A stretch of 64,000 nt of DNA. It comes from Bacteroidales bacterium UBA6248. GTDB lineage: Bacteria; Bacteroidota; Bacteroidia; Bacteroidales; Lentimicrobiaceae. Location of the stretch: positions 687-64,686 of the forward strand of contig DJVU01000081.1 of the NCBI GenBank assembly GCA_002441345.1, read 5' to 3'. The notes below the pieces were generated by a model. It worked only from the letters and a program-made list of their open reading frames with translations, made no database searches and had not been told where the DNA came from. Positions 8,497 to 16,288 of this stretch are shown here, piece after piece (positions within the stretch are counted from its first letter, which is position 1; every line of letters starts with the position of its first letter). The position numbers and the translations under genes were made by a program.

Positions 8497-9174
8497 ATGA
8501 AAAAGAATCTGATAACTTTTGCACTCTTACTGCTTGCTGCTGCAGCCGGTATAAATGTTGCTGAAGCCCAAAGGTCCGGAAGCTCATTTAAAGGAAATAT
8601 TACGTATAACGTCAGTTTCCCGGGAGCGGGAGCGGATGCTGCCCAGGCAGCCATGCTGCCCAATAAGATGAAGGTTGCATTAAACGGAAACAAAGCACGC
8701 CTGGAGCTTTTCATGTCCGGGGTGAGTCAGATCATCCTCTCGGATGCCGATCTTCAGACCACTGTAGTGCTTGCCGATGTTATGGGGCAAAAACTGGCCG
8801 TTAAGCCCAACCGGGCCGAACGGATGGTTGCCGCCAAAGAACCTGTTGTTACTGTTACTGCTGAAACCAGGGATATAGCCGGATACAAATGCAAGAAGGC
8901 TGAAATTCATTATGGTGACGAAAAGAGCAAGGAGTCGCCCGTTATCGTTTGGTTTTCGGAGGACATCGGAAACAACCGCCTGTTCTACGACAACGAATAC
9001 AGAACATTACCCGGTATACCAATGGAATTTACCTTTAAACTGCAGGGTATGGAAATGTTCCTGACGGCTGTCAGCGTTGAGAAGGGCAAAGTTTCAAACA
9101 AGGAATTTGAAGTTCCGTCGGACTACAAAGAAGTGACACCCGATCAGCTTCGCCAGATGTTTGGTGGTTATTAG
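8497..9174 (+). CDS. DUF4412 domain secreted protein
   Basis: Protein of 225 residues with a Sec signal peptide (MKKNLITFALLLLAAAAGINVAEA, cleavage near 24). The rest resembles the DUF4412/LolA-like fold: FKGNITYNVSF, KMKVALNGNKARLEL, and the segment AGYKCKKAEIHY with VIVWFSEDI that recurs in Bacteroidota members, followed by a GIPMEF segment. A role in binding a hydrophobic ligand in the periplasm can be guessed from the fold, no more. Confidence 0.78.
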   Translation: MKKNLITFALLLLAAAAGINVAEAQRSGSSFKGNITYNVSFPGAGADAAQAAMLPNKMKVALNGNKARLELFMSGVSQIILSDADLQTTVVLADVMGQKLAVKPNRAERMVAAKEPVVTVTAETRDIAGYKCKKAEIHYGDEKSKESPVIVWFSEDIGNNRLFYDNEYRTLPGIPMEFTFKLQGMEMFLTAVSVEKGKVSNKEFEVPSDYKEVTPDQLRQMFGGY

Positions 9175-9193
9175 TCTGATAAAGAACACTGCC

Positions 9194-9265
9194 GGCTGAC
9201 CTGATGCCGGGAATCGCCCCGGTATCCCATGGAAAAAGGGGCTGAATTCCCGACAAAGGTCAGCC
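9194..9265. other. Three-tier nested inverted repeat before ftsK
   Basis: Three nested complementary pairs: GGCTGACCT 9194-9202 with AGGTCAGCC 9257-9265; GGGAAT 9209-9214 with ATTCCC 9246-9251; GCCCC 9216-9220 with GGGGC 9238-9242. As RNA this is a long interrupted hairpin of 20 base pairs with a 17-nt loop. It follows the DUF4412 stop by 19 nt and is followed by TGTATTTTG, so it may end that transcript; the T-run is poor. Confidence 0.55.
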
Positions 9266-9274
9266 TGTATTTTG

Positions 9275-9282
9275 TACATTTG
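9275..9282 (+). promoter_or_regulatory. Putative -7 element of ftsK
   Basis: TACATTTG matches TAnnTTTG 24 nt before the ftsK ATG. A clear -33 TTG is missing; the upstream side is occupied by the nested inverted repeat. Confidence 0.45.
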
Positions 9283-9305
9283 CAATCAGCATATAGAATC
9301 CCCCT

Positions 9306-11825
9306 ATGGCCAGAAAGGGAAACACCTTAAAGAAAAGTACAATCAGGAAAGATGAGTTTGGTGACTCACCTTCCAGAAGCAGCCCGAAGAAAAAAAGAAC
9401 AGCCCTCCCATCCTGGCTGTCCGACGGCAGAGCTAAAAAGATTACCGGAGTATTCTTTATCTTATCTGCCATTTACCTGCTTTTTGCATTCTCATCGTAT
9501 TTGTTTCTGTATTTTGATTGGGGTGCAGATGACTTGTTCACTACATATTCTTTCCGTGAAATTCTATTCGATACAAACAAAGAAGCGATGAACTGGGCCG
9601 GAAGGCTTGGTGCGGCATTATCAATTCTGCTGATTAAGAAAGGCTTTGGAATTGCAGCATACCTCCTGATTCTCATACTTACCGTTTCCGGATTACGCAT
9701 GGTGCTGGGGATATCGGTACTCCCGGTTGCCAAAACCATTCGCAACGCTCTTCTCGGCATTCTTTGGTTGCCGGTAGCCCTCGGATTCCTTCTGAAACAA
9801 ACACCTTATACTATTCTGGCAGGAATATCGGGTTATCACGGAGCAGCATGGCTTGAGGGATTGCTCGGGAAACCCGGCACTGCCATTTTACTGATTTTTA
9901 CGTTGCTTGCAATACTGGTTTTTGCCTTTAACGTAGCACTTGAACTGCCAAAACGACCGGGTACCGGCACCGAACATGAAGGTACGGAGGATACGGATGC
10001 AGAAAGCGTTGTGGCAATGAAAACCTGGAACACCCTTAAGAACGGCACTGCCAGAGAAGAAGACAAATACAATACCGTTGAATTTGCCGTTAACGACAAC
10101 GAAAAGGAGAATACATTTGTCAGCAGCCGTGAAGTTCAGCTCTCAACCGAAAGCGCACCGAAGGATCCGGTAGCGCCTTCCGAGGCTGCCCGTACAAGTC
10201 CGGAGATTGAGCTTACCATTGAAAATCCGGAAAGCCTGGAACAAAAGCAACCGGAACCCGGTGCACCGGAACGATTCACGGTAGATACTGAATTTGACCC
10301 GACGCTCGAGCTTTCGAGTTATCAGTTCCCTACTCTGGATCTGCTCGACGATTATGGCTCCGTTACCAGTATCAGCGTTCAAAAAGAAGAGCTTGAGGCC
10401 AACAAAAACCGTATCGTCGATACCCTGGCAAACTACAACATTCAGATCGACAAGATAAAGGCAACCATTGGTCCTACCGTTACCTTGTACGAGATTATAC
10501 CTGCTCCCGGGGTGCGGATTTCGAAGATCAAAAACCTCGAAGACGACATTGCCCTGAGTCTGGCAGCCATGGGAATCCGTATCATCGCGCCAATTCCCGG
10601 GAAGGGAACCATTGGAATAGAGGTACCAAACCTTAAGCCCGAAATTGTCTCCATGAAGTCGATCATGGGGAATGAAAAGTTTGTTTCCTCGAAATATGAG
10701 CTTCCTTTTGGGATGGGGAAAACCATCCAGAACGAGGCCTACATCGCCGACCTTACCCGTATGCCGCACATTTTGATGGCAGGGGCTACAGGGCAGGGTA
10801 AATCCGTCGGACTGAATGCAATAATTGCTTCCATACTATACAAGAAGCATCCCGCACAGGTTAAATTCGTAATGATTGACCCCAAGAAGGTAGAGCTAAC
10901 GCTGTTCTCAAAGATTGAACGGCATTTCCTGGCCAAACTGCCCGATTCAGAAGAGGCTATCATTACGGATACCCGCAAGGTGGTTCGTACGCTTAACTCC
11001 CTCAACATTGAGATGGACAACCGTTACGATCTGCTGAAAGATGCTCAGGTTCGCAACATAAAAGAGTACAACACCAAGTTTGTCGACCGCAGATTAAATC
11101 CCATGAACGGGCACCGTTATCTGCCGTACATTATTGTGGTTATCGACGAATTCGCCGATCTGATTATGACGGCAGGAAAAGAGATTGAAACGCCGCTGAC
11201 CCGTTTGGCACAGCTTGCACGCGCTATTGGCATTCACCTGGTTATTGCTACTCAAAGACCTTCGGTTAACATCATTACCGGTACGATTAAAGCCAACTTC
11301 CCTGCACGTATCGCTTTCAGGGTTATTTCGAAAATCGACTCCAGAACCATTCTCGACACCGGAGGAGCCGATCAGCTTGTTGGAAGAGGAGATATGCTTC
11401 TGTCGACCGGCAGCGATCTTATCCGTTTGCAATGTGCTTTCGTCGACACCCATGAAGTAGAACGCATCACCGAATTTATCGGCTCGCAGCGGGCTTATCC
11501 TGACGCCTACCATTTACCTGAATTTATTGAAGAACAGGATGTTAAGGAAGTTGAATACGATGCCGGGGAGCGCGATGAACTCTTTGAGGATGCCGCACGT
11601 ATTATAGTCCAGGCTCAGCAGGGCAGCACTTCTCTTCTTCAGCGTAAGCTGAAGCTGGGTTACAATCGAGCCGGGCGAATCATCGACCAGCTTGAGGCAG
11701 CAGGTATTGTCGGCCAATTTGAAGGCAGCAAGGCAAGAGATGTAAAAGTGGCAAATGAGTTTGCTTTGGAACAATTTTTGAAAGACCTTAACTCTGACCG
11801 CAAACAAACCGATTTTGAAATTTGA
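9306..11825 (+). CDS. ftsK: DNA translocase FtsK/SpoIIIE
   Basis: Protein of 839 residues. Membrane helices occupy about residues 45-205, followed by an acidic Pro/Glu-rich linker (about 220-340), the alpha domain, and the RecA-like motor with Walker A GATGQGKS at residues 493-500 and Walker B in YIIVVIDEFADL. The C-terminal gamma winged helix (TSLLQRKLKLGYNRAGRIID) reads KOPS-type polar sequences. It pumps DNA through the septum and activates XerCD at dif. lolA starts 10 nt later, a pairing common in Bacteroidota. Confidence 0.95.
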   Translation: MARKGNTLKKSTIRKDEFGDSPSRSSPKKKRTALPSWLSDGRAKKITGVFFILSAIYLLFAFSSYLFLYFDWGADDLFTTYSFREILFDTNKEAMNWAGRLGAALSILLIKKGFGIAAYLLILILTVSGLRMVLGISVLPVAKTIRNALLGILWLPVALGFLLKQTPYTILAGISGYHGAAWLEGLLGKPGTAILLIFTLLAILVFAFNVALELPKRPGTGTEHEGTEDTDAESVVAMKTWNTLKNGTAREEDKYNTVEFAVNDNEKENTFVSSREVQLSTESAPKDPVAPSEAARTSPEIELTIENPESLEQKQPEPGAPERFTVDTEFDPTLELSSYQFPTLDLLDDYGSVTSISVQKEELEANKNRIVDTLANYNIQIDKIKATIGPTVTLYEIIPAPGVRISKIKNLEDDIALSLAAMGIRIIAPIPGKGTIGIEVPNLKPEIVSMKSIMGNEKFVSSKYELPFGMGKTIQNEAYIADLTRMPHILMAGATGQGKSVGLNAIIASILYKKHPAQVKFVMIDPKKVELTLFSKIERHFLAKLPDSEEAIITDTRKVVRTLNSLNIEMDNRYDLLKDAQVRNIKEYNTKFVDRRLNPMNGHRYLPYIIVVIDEFADLIMTAGKEIETPLTRLAQLARAIGIHLVIATQRPSVNIITGTIKANFPARIAFRVISKIDSRTILDTGGADQLVGRGDMLLSTGSDLIRLQCAFVDTHEVERITEFIGSQRAYPDAYHLPEFIEEQDVKEVEYDAGERDELFEDAARIIVQAQQGSTSLLQRKLKLGYNRAGRIIDQLEAAGIVGQFEGSKARDVKVANEFALEQFLKDLNSDRKQTDFEI

Positions 11826-11835
11826 AATTTAACGA

Positions 11836-12465
11836 ATGAAAACAATAACCGCAATACTCATTGCTGCGCTAATCTTCCCGGTTACTGCCGGTGCTCAGAC
11901 AGATAAAAAAGCAAAAGCTATACTGGATGAAGTTTCAATAAAAACCAAATCCTATAAAACCATCCGTATAGATTTTACCTATCAGATGGAAAACAAAGCC
12001 CAAAAGATCAATGACAGCTTTAAAGGCACCATTATCTCGAAAGGCGACAGCTACAAGCTCACATTCTCCGGACAGGAAGTTATCAGCAACGGCAAAACCG
12101 TGTGGACGTTTCTGAAGGATGCCAACGAAGTTCAGATCAACAATGTAAGCCACGACGAAGAGAGCTTCTCCCCTACCTCCCTGCTCAACAATTACAGCGA
12201 GAATTTCAGGCCTAAGCTGGTTGAGGAAAATTCTAAAAATCAGATTATTGAACTTACTCCCATCCAGAAGAAAAACTTCAGTAAAGTAAAAATCACCATC
12301 GAAAAGTCGAAGAAAATGCTCAGCAGCATCTCGATTTACGATAAGAACGGCAGCATATATACTTACACGGTAAACAAATTTGAAACCGATATCCCATTCA
12401 AAGACAGTATGTTTTCATTCAGAGCCGGGGAGCATCCGGGAGTTGACGAAATTGACATGCGCTGA
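11836..12465 (+). CDS. lolA: Outer-membrane lipoprotein carrier protein LolA
   Basis: Protein of 209 residues with a signal peptide (MKTITAILIAALIFPVTAGAQ). It has the LolA half-barrel pattern: a helix with KAKAILDEVSIKTKSYKTI, strands FKGTIISKGDSYKLTF and VWTFLKDANEVQI, and the C-terminal PFKDSMFSF. LolA carries lipoproteins through the periplasm to the outer membrane. It is 10 nt behind ftsK, in the same transcript, and ends at the terminator at 12493. Confidence 0.88.
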   Translation: MKTITAILIAALIFPVTAGAQTDKKAKAILDEVSIKTKSYKTIRIDFTYQMENKAQKINDSFKGTIISKGDSYKLTFSGQEVISNGKTVWTFLKDANEVQINNVSHDEESFSPTSLLNNYSENFRPKLVEENSKNQIIELTPIQKKNFSKVKITIEKSKKMLSSISIYDKNGSIYTYTVNKFETDIPFKDSMFSFRAGEHPGVDEIDMR

Positions 12466-12492
12466 TTTATTGACAGCTGAAAAATCTGTTCT

Positions 12493-12514
12493 GGGCCCTT
12501 CCGGGCCTTTTTTT
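12493..12514 (+). terminator. Intrinsic terminator after lolA
   Basis: Stem GGCCC 12494-12498 with GGGCC 12503-12507, loop TTCC, followed by seven T. It closes the ftsK-lolA transcript. Confidence 0.8.
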
Positions 12515-12604
12515 ATTTATGCCGGCAGGCAGGGTACCGGAAAATGCAGAAGTCGTGAACATGTTCATCGTCTAAGCGTTGTATGAAAAACCAAACCAGA
12601 AACG

Positions 12605-13075
12605 ATGAATACACTCTACACTCTTTCTCTTTATCTGCACTCCTGGAACCGCTGGATAGTGCTTGCTGCAGGCGTTGCCGTTATTGCAATGGCAATGAAC
12701 GGATGCAGGAAACAATGCGAATACGGAAAGAAGCATAAAGTTGCTTCACTGATCTTTATGAGCAGTTTGCACGTGCAATTGCTCCTTGGTCTGTTGCTGT
12801 ATTTTGTTCTCAGTCCCATAACCATGCATGCCCTGAGTGATTTTGGTGCTGCCATGAAAAACACAACCCTGCGTTACTGGGCTGTTGAGCATTCCTTTCT
12901 GAACATCATTGCCATTGTTTTGGCACAGACAGGTAGCATACTCGTAAAACGCAAAGCAGACGCACGTTCGAAGCATAAATCAACCATTATCTGGATGGGT
13001 ATAGCATTCGTCCTTATTCTGCTTATGATTCCCTTGGGATTTATGGGAGAAGCACGTCCCTGGTTCAGATTCTGA
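12605..13075 (+). CDS. Four-helix membrane protein, cytochrome b-like
   Basis: Protein of 156 residues with four predicted membrane helices (about 15-32, 46-66, 90-110, 128-148). Histidines sit at positions that could bind heme: LHSWNRW (His13), LHVQLLLGLLLY (about 56), MHALSDF, and VEHSFLN (about 95). Similar Bacteroidota proteins carry the automatic name cytochrome B, which I have not seen supported by experiment. Alternatives are a quinone- or ion-handling membrane protein. Transcribed alone, between two terminators. Confidence 0.6.
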   Translation: MNTLYTLSLYLHSWNRWIVLAAGVAVIAMAMNGCRKQCEYGKKHKVASLIFMSSLHVQLLLGLLLYFVLSPITMHALSDFGAAMKNTTLRYWAVEHSFLNIIAIVLAQTGSILVKRKADARSKHKSTIIWMGIAFVLILLMIPLGFMGEARPWFRF

Positions 13076-13123
13076 ACCTAAAAATACGGGCAACAATATC
13101 CATAATTCCGGAAATACCAGCCT

Positions 13124-13163
13124 GCCCCGGTCGTAACGTAAAATACGAAGACCGGGGCTTTTT
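13124..13163 (+). terminator. Intrinsic terminator after the cytochrome b-like gene
   Basis: Stem GCCCCGGTC 13124-13132 with GACCGGGGC 13150-13158 (9 bp), inner pairing CGTA/TACG, followed by TTTTT. Confidence 0.82.
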
Positions 13164-13453
13164 GCATCCTGTGCAACTCCCGGCATCCGCTGCAAAAGGA
13201 TGTTACACTGCATTTCACCCGCCCCCTCACCTCTCCGTTGACTGAACCGGGAAATTTATTCGTATATGAATTCCTTAGTGTACTATCGTCAAAAACCCCG
13301 GTAACCCGCCGAAGCAGTAATTAAAGGCTTAGTGTAAAAATAAATAGCAAATCAATAACAAAAACACCTCTCCGGAATTTTGAAGGCTATCATTTTGGCG
13401 TATATTTACCAGCTTAACACAAGGTATAACATTTTAAAAAAAAGTTGCCGCAG
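13164..13453. other. Intergenic region upstream of the NrtR-type regulator
   Basis: No gene. CTTAGTGTA occurs at 13274-13282 and again at 13328-13336 (54 nt apart), and the partly inverted GCTTAACAC lies near 13412. These could be operator half-sites for the regulator that follows; this is only a pattern observation. Confidence 0.4.
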
Positions 13454-14203
13454 ATGGGAATATCCAGTCGGGACGCGGGATTGAATTATCATGTTTCGGT
13501 TGATTGCGTCGTATTTGGATTTGAATTCGGAAAGCTGAATGCACTGCTTATAGAGCGGGAGATGCAGTTTGAGGGTTCAACGTATACCGACCTTAAATTA
13601 CCGGGCGATCTGGTGCGCACAGATGAAGATCTGGACACAGCAGCTGCGCGTGTGCTCAGAGAACTTACCGGGCTTGAAAACATATATTTGAAACAATATG
13701 CAGCCATCGGAACGCCAAACAGACTTACCCGGCTTGAGCGCGACATGGAATGGCTGAGGCAGATCGGACATCCGGAAAAGGTTGTGGTTACGGTTGCCTA
13801 TTATTCTCTGATTAATATTGATCAGGATAAGATCAACAAATTCCAGCTTCAGAAAAATGCACGCTGGCAGCCGGTATCGCAAATCAGCGAGCTGGCTTTC
13901 GATCATCTTGAAATCCTGAACGAAGCCCTTCAAACCCTTAGAACCGAGCTCCGGAGTAATCCCATCGGATTTGAGCTACTTCCTAACAAATTCACCCTAA
14001 GCCAATTGCAAAAACTTTATGAGATTATTTTGGGGGTAAGCTTTGATAAACGCAACTTCAGAAAAAAGGTAACCAATATGCCATATATCGTCCCTATCAA
14101 TGAAAAGGAACGAGGCGTATCGCATAAACCTGCCAGATACTATATCTTCAGTCAAAAAATCTATGAAAAAACCCGGAAAAATTCTCTCGACTTTTCCATG
14201 TAA
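13454..14203 (+). CDS. NrtR/AraR-type Nudix transcriptional regulator
   Basis: Protein of 249 residues from the ATG at 13454. Residues about 10-140 form a Nudix domain (VDCVVFGFEFGKLNALLIER, LPGDLVRTDEDLDTAAARVL) and the C-terminal third is a winged helix (FTLSQLQKLYEIIL, FDKRNFRKKV). The Nudix box is degraded: the REUxEE core reads RVLREL, so hydrolysis is unlikely and ligand sensing is expected. Family members control NAD, arabinose or other sugar genes, but the neighbours do not show which pathway. Confidence 0.85.
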   Translation: MGISSRDAGLNYHVSVDCVVFGFEFGKLNALLIEREMQFEGSTYTDLKLPGDLVRTDEDLDTAAARVLRELTGLENIYLKQYAAIGTPNRLTRLERDMEWLRQIGHPEKVVVTVAYYSLINIDQDKINKFQLQKNARWQPVSQISELAFDHLEILNEALQTLRTELRSNPIGFELLPNKFTLSQLQKLYEIILGVSFDKRNFRKKVTNMPYIVPINEKERGVSHKPARYYIFSQKIYEKTRKNSLDFSM

Positions 14204-14238
14204 TATCAAGTGTTTTTAGCTGAATCCGCTGGAATGCA

Positions 14239-14865
14239 GTGCAACTTTTCGAGAGCAGTTTCGTTAATAAATCAGCATACTTACGACTAATACGCATGCA
14301 CGACATAGAACCTTTTTATGCCTGGAGTAATCTGTATAATTCTTCCGAGGACATACATTCGCCTTTTTACGGGAGAACATACAGCGAAACGGAGTGTATA
14401 AATTCCGTTTATAATTACTTCATTCACCCGCTATGGGACGAAATGGGCTCAGCCACACTCTACATGAAACTGCAGTATTCCGATTACCAGAGAGGTTTTT
14501 GTGTCATTGAATTTCTTGGTGAGTGGAACGACACCCTATACAACGACATCATGTATCTGAAGCGCAATGTGGTTGAGACCCTCATGGATGCCGGCATCCG
14601 GAAATTCATCCTGATCGGTGAGAATGTTCTCAATTTCCATGCAGACGATGATTCGTACTATCAGGAGTGGTTTGATGAAATTGAAGACGGGTGGATTGCC
14701 TGCCTTAACTTCCGCAGTCATGTGCTGGAAGAGATACACAGGAGGCACCTCGATTATTATCTTGCAACCGGCGGCCAACTGAACCAGATAAACTGGAGAA
14801 CACTTAATCCTCTGCAGCTTTATGCGCTGGTTGAAAATCTGATAACGAATCGACTAACGGCATGA
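14239..14865 (+). CDS. Conserved hypothetical protein, Tyr/Trp-rich
   Basis: Protein of 208 residues, soluble, no signal peptide. GTG at 14239 is the only start that gives the full frame; an ATG at 14296 would remove 19 residues. It is rich in aromatic residues and has an acidic central part (NFHADDDSYYQEWFDEIEDGWIA in the middle third). I do not recognise a named domain; similar proteins seem to occur in other Bacteroidota. The 3' end overlaps the acylphosphatase gene by 4 nt, so both are translated from one mRNA. Confidence 0.7.
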   Translation: MQLFESSFVNKSAYLRLIRMHDIEPFYAWSNLYNSSEDIHSPFYGRTYSETECINSVYNYFIHPLWDEMGSATLYMKLQYSDYQRGFCVIEFLGEWNDTLYNDIMYLKRNVVETLMDAGIRKFILIGENVLNFHADDDSYYQEWFDEIEDGWIACLNFRSHVLEEIHRRHLDYYLATGGQLNQINWRTLNPLQLYALVENLITNRLTA

Positions 14866-15143
14866 CTTCAGCAGAAAAGGAACACAGGGATATCCGTGTA
14901 TACGGGAGGGTTCAGGGCGTTGGCTTTCGCTATTATACGCGGAAATGCGCCCTCGACACCGGTGTAACCGGTTATGTTAGCAACGAAAACGACGGTTCGG
15001 TTTTCATAGAAGCGGAAGGTGCACCCGGGCGGCTTGATATTTTTGTGGAAATGTGCCGCAGGGGTCCGGCCAGGGCAATAGTTACCGATGTGCGGATCAT
15101 TCCCGGGCCACCGGTCAATTATCTTAACTTTCGAATCCGTTAA
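14862..15143 (+). CDS. acyP: Acylphosphatase
   Basis: Protein of 93 residues, the usual length. It has both family motifs: GRVQGVGFR with the phosphate-binding Arg23, and GYVSNENDGSV with the catalytic Asn41. It hydrolyses acyl phosphates such as acetyl phosphate or 1,3-bisphosphoglycerate. Its ATG overlaps the stop of the preceding gene (ATGA), and its last 20 nt overlap the convergent NUDIX gene. Confidence 0.93.
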   Translation: MTSAEKEHRDIRVYGRVQGVGFRYYTRKCALDTGVTGYVSNENDGSVFIEAEGAPGRLDIFVEMCRRGPARAIVTDVRIIPGPPVNYLNFRIR

Positions 15144-15597
15144 ACAGACATTCCGGATTGTTCCGTATCATGGCAACAACTTTTCTATCGATGGGCAACG
15201 TCATATTTTCAGGCCTGAGCGTTCGTGGATTAACCCAGCGAAATGTCTGAGCACCGTCAACCTGCTCAAAATCAAATACTTTTTCCGTAGTACGAAATGC
15301 CGGCTCGCCTTTTAAACGCGCCAGATAATATATATTCAGAATCTGCCAGGCTCCGGGCAGGAGTTCCGATTGCTGAAAGTAATCGGTGGTATAATAATGA
15401 CTGAGAATTTCCACTTCCTGATTCAGCTCTTCCAGGCATTCGCGTTTAAGGCAATCGACGGGCCCTTCGCCGAATTGCAGGCCTCCTCCGGGGAACTTCG
15501 TCATACATATGCCAAGCCTGAATTCGTCGGTAAGCAGGAGCTTTTGTTCATGCACGATAAGGCCATAAACACGGATGTTAAAATTTCCTTGTTCCAT
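15124..15597 (-). CDS. NUDIX hydrolase
   Basis: Protein of 157 residues with a nearly intact Nudix box at about residues 37-59: G-x5-E in GGLQFGE, then GPVDCLK and RECLEELNQ, which differs from the consensus only in the late Gly (Asn here). It should hydrolyse a nucleoside diphosphate linked to another group; the substrate cannot be told. It lies 4 nt downstream of mnmD on the same strand and converges with the acylphosphatase gene, overlapping it by 20 nt. Confidence 0.85.
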   Translation of the reverse strand: MEQGNFNIRVYGLIVHEQKLLLTDEFRLGICMTKFPGGGLQFGEGPVDCLKRECLEELNQEVEILSHYYTTDYFQQSELLPGAWQILNIYYLARLKGEPAFRTTEKVFDFEQVDGAQTFRWVNPRTLRPENMTLPIDRKVVAMIRNNPECLFNGFES

Positions 15598-15601
15598 TAT
15601 T

Positions 15602-16288
15602 TTATATAGCTGTTGCTCTTAGCATTTCCCGTTTGCCAGGTGGACCAGGTATTCGCTCCACCCTCATGCCAGCCGCCTGCATGGCCCGTCGCACCATGCC
15701 TTTTGCACAGTAAGTAACCAGAGTTGCTCCTGCAGACATATGAGCCCTTAATGCCTGAAACACCTCCGGAGTCCACAAATCCGGAGCAACCTGCGGCGAG
15801 AATGCATCAAAATAAATCAGGTTATAACGCTTGTCCGTTTCACTCAGAAAATTATCAAGGGTCTTCCGTATTGCCGTATAGGAAAATTTTGCACTTATCG
15901 CTTCCGTTTTTTCCGGAGCAGCACTATGTATTGCTTCAAATTCCCGGCTAAGTTCAGAAAGCCCGTCCAGACTGCTGTAATTCAGCTCAGCAATAAGTTC
16001 TTTGCTCAGAGGAAAGGGTTCAATGGCTGTATAATCCACCGAAAGATCCCGATTCCGGCATTCGGCCAGGGTCAGCAGTGCGTTCAGGCCGGTTCCCAGT
16101 CCAACTTCCAGTATCCTCAGCCGGTTCTCACGACGAAGGTGATGCAGCATTCCTGCATGTATGAATACGTGAACCGATTCGGTCAGAGCTCCGTTGGTTG
16201 AATGGTAGTGTTCCCCTGCAAGCGGATTGTACAGTGTCCCTGATCCGTCGCCGGTAATAACCGGTATAAGTTTTACCTGTTCGTTCAT
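15602..16288 (-). CDS. mnmD: MnmD tRNA (5-methylaminomethyl-2-thiouridine34) methyltransferase
   Basis: Protein of 228 residues corresponding to the methyltransferase half of E. coli MnmC, without the oxidase domain. Motifs: N-terminal NPLAGEHYHSTNGALTES, SAM-binding ILEVGLGTGLNALLT, YDAF-type segment YFDAFSPQVAPDLWTPEVF, and YCAKGMVRRAMQAAG with PGPPGKREM at the C-terminus. It methylates nm5s2U34 in the wobble position of tRNA. Stand-alone MnmD is normal in Bacteroidota. The start overlaps the stop of the upstream lipoprotein gene by 4 nt. Confidence 0.92.
   Translation of the reverse strand: MNEQVKLIPVITGDGSGTLYNPLAGEHYHSTNGALTESVHVFIHAGMLHHLRRENRLRILEVGLGTGLNALLTLAECRNRDLSVDYTAIEPFPLSKELIAELNYSSLDGLSELSREFEAIHSAAPEKTEAISAKFSYTAIRKTLDNFLSETDKRYNLIYFDAFSPQVAPDLWTPEVFQALRAHMSAGATLVTYCAKGMVRRAMQAAGMRVERIPGPPGKREMLRATAI

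Noticed and set aside
12767..12778. Palindrome TTGCACGTGCAA resembling a parS core
   Set aside because: The flanks do not fit parS (GTTTCACGTGAAAC type), it lies inside a coding region, and a single CACGTG palindrome is expected by chance.
15124..15143. 20-nt overlap of acylphosphatase and NUDIX genes as a sign of a wrong frame
   Set aside because: Both proteins are complete with normal C-termini; short convergent overlaps are common.
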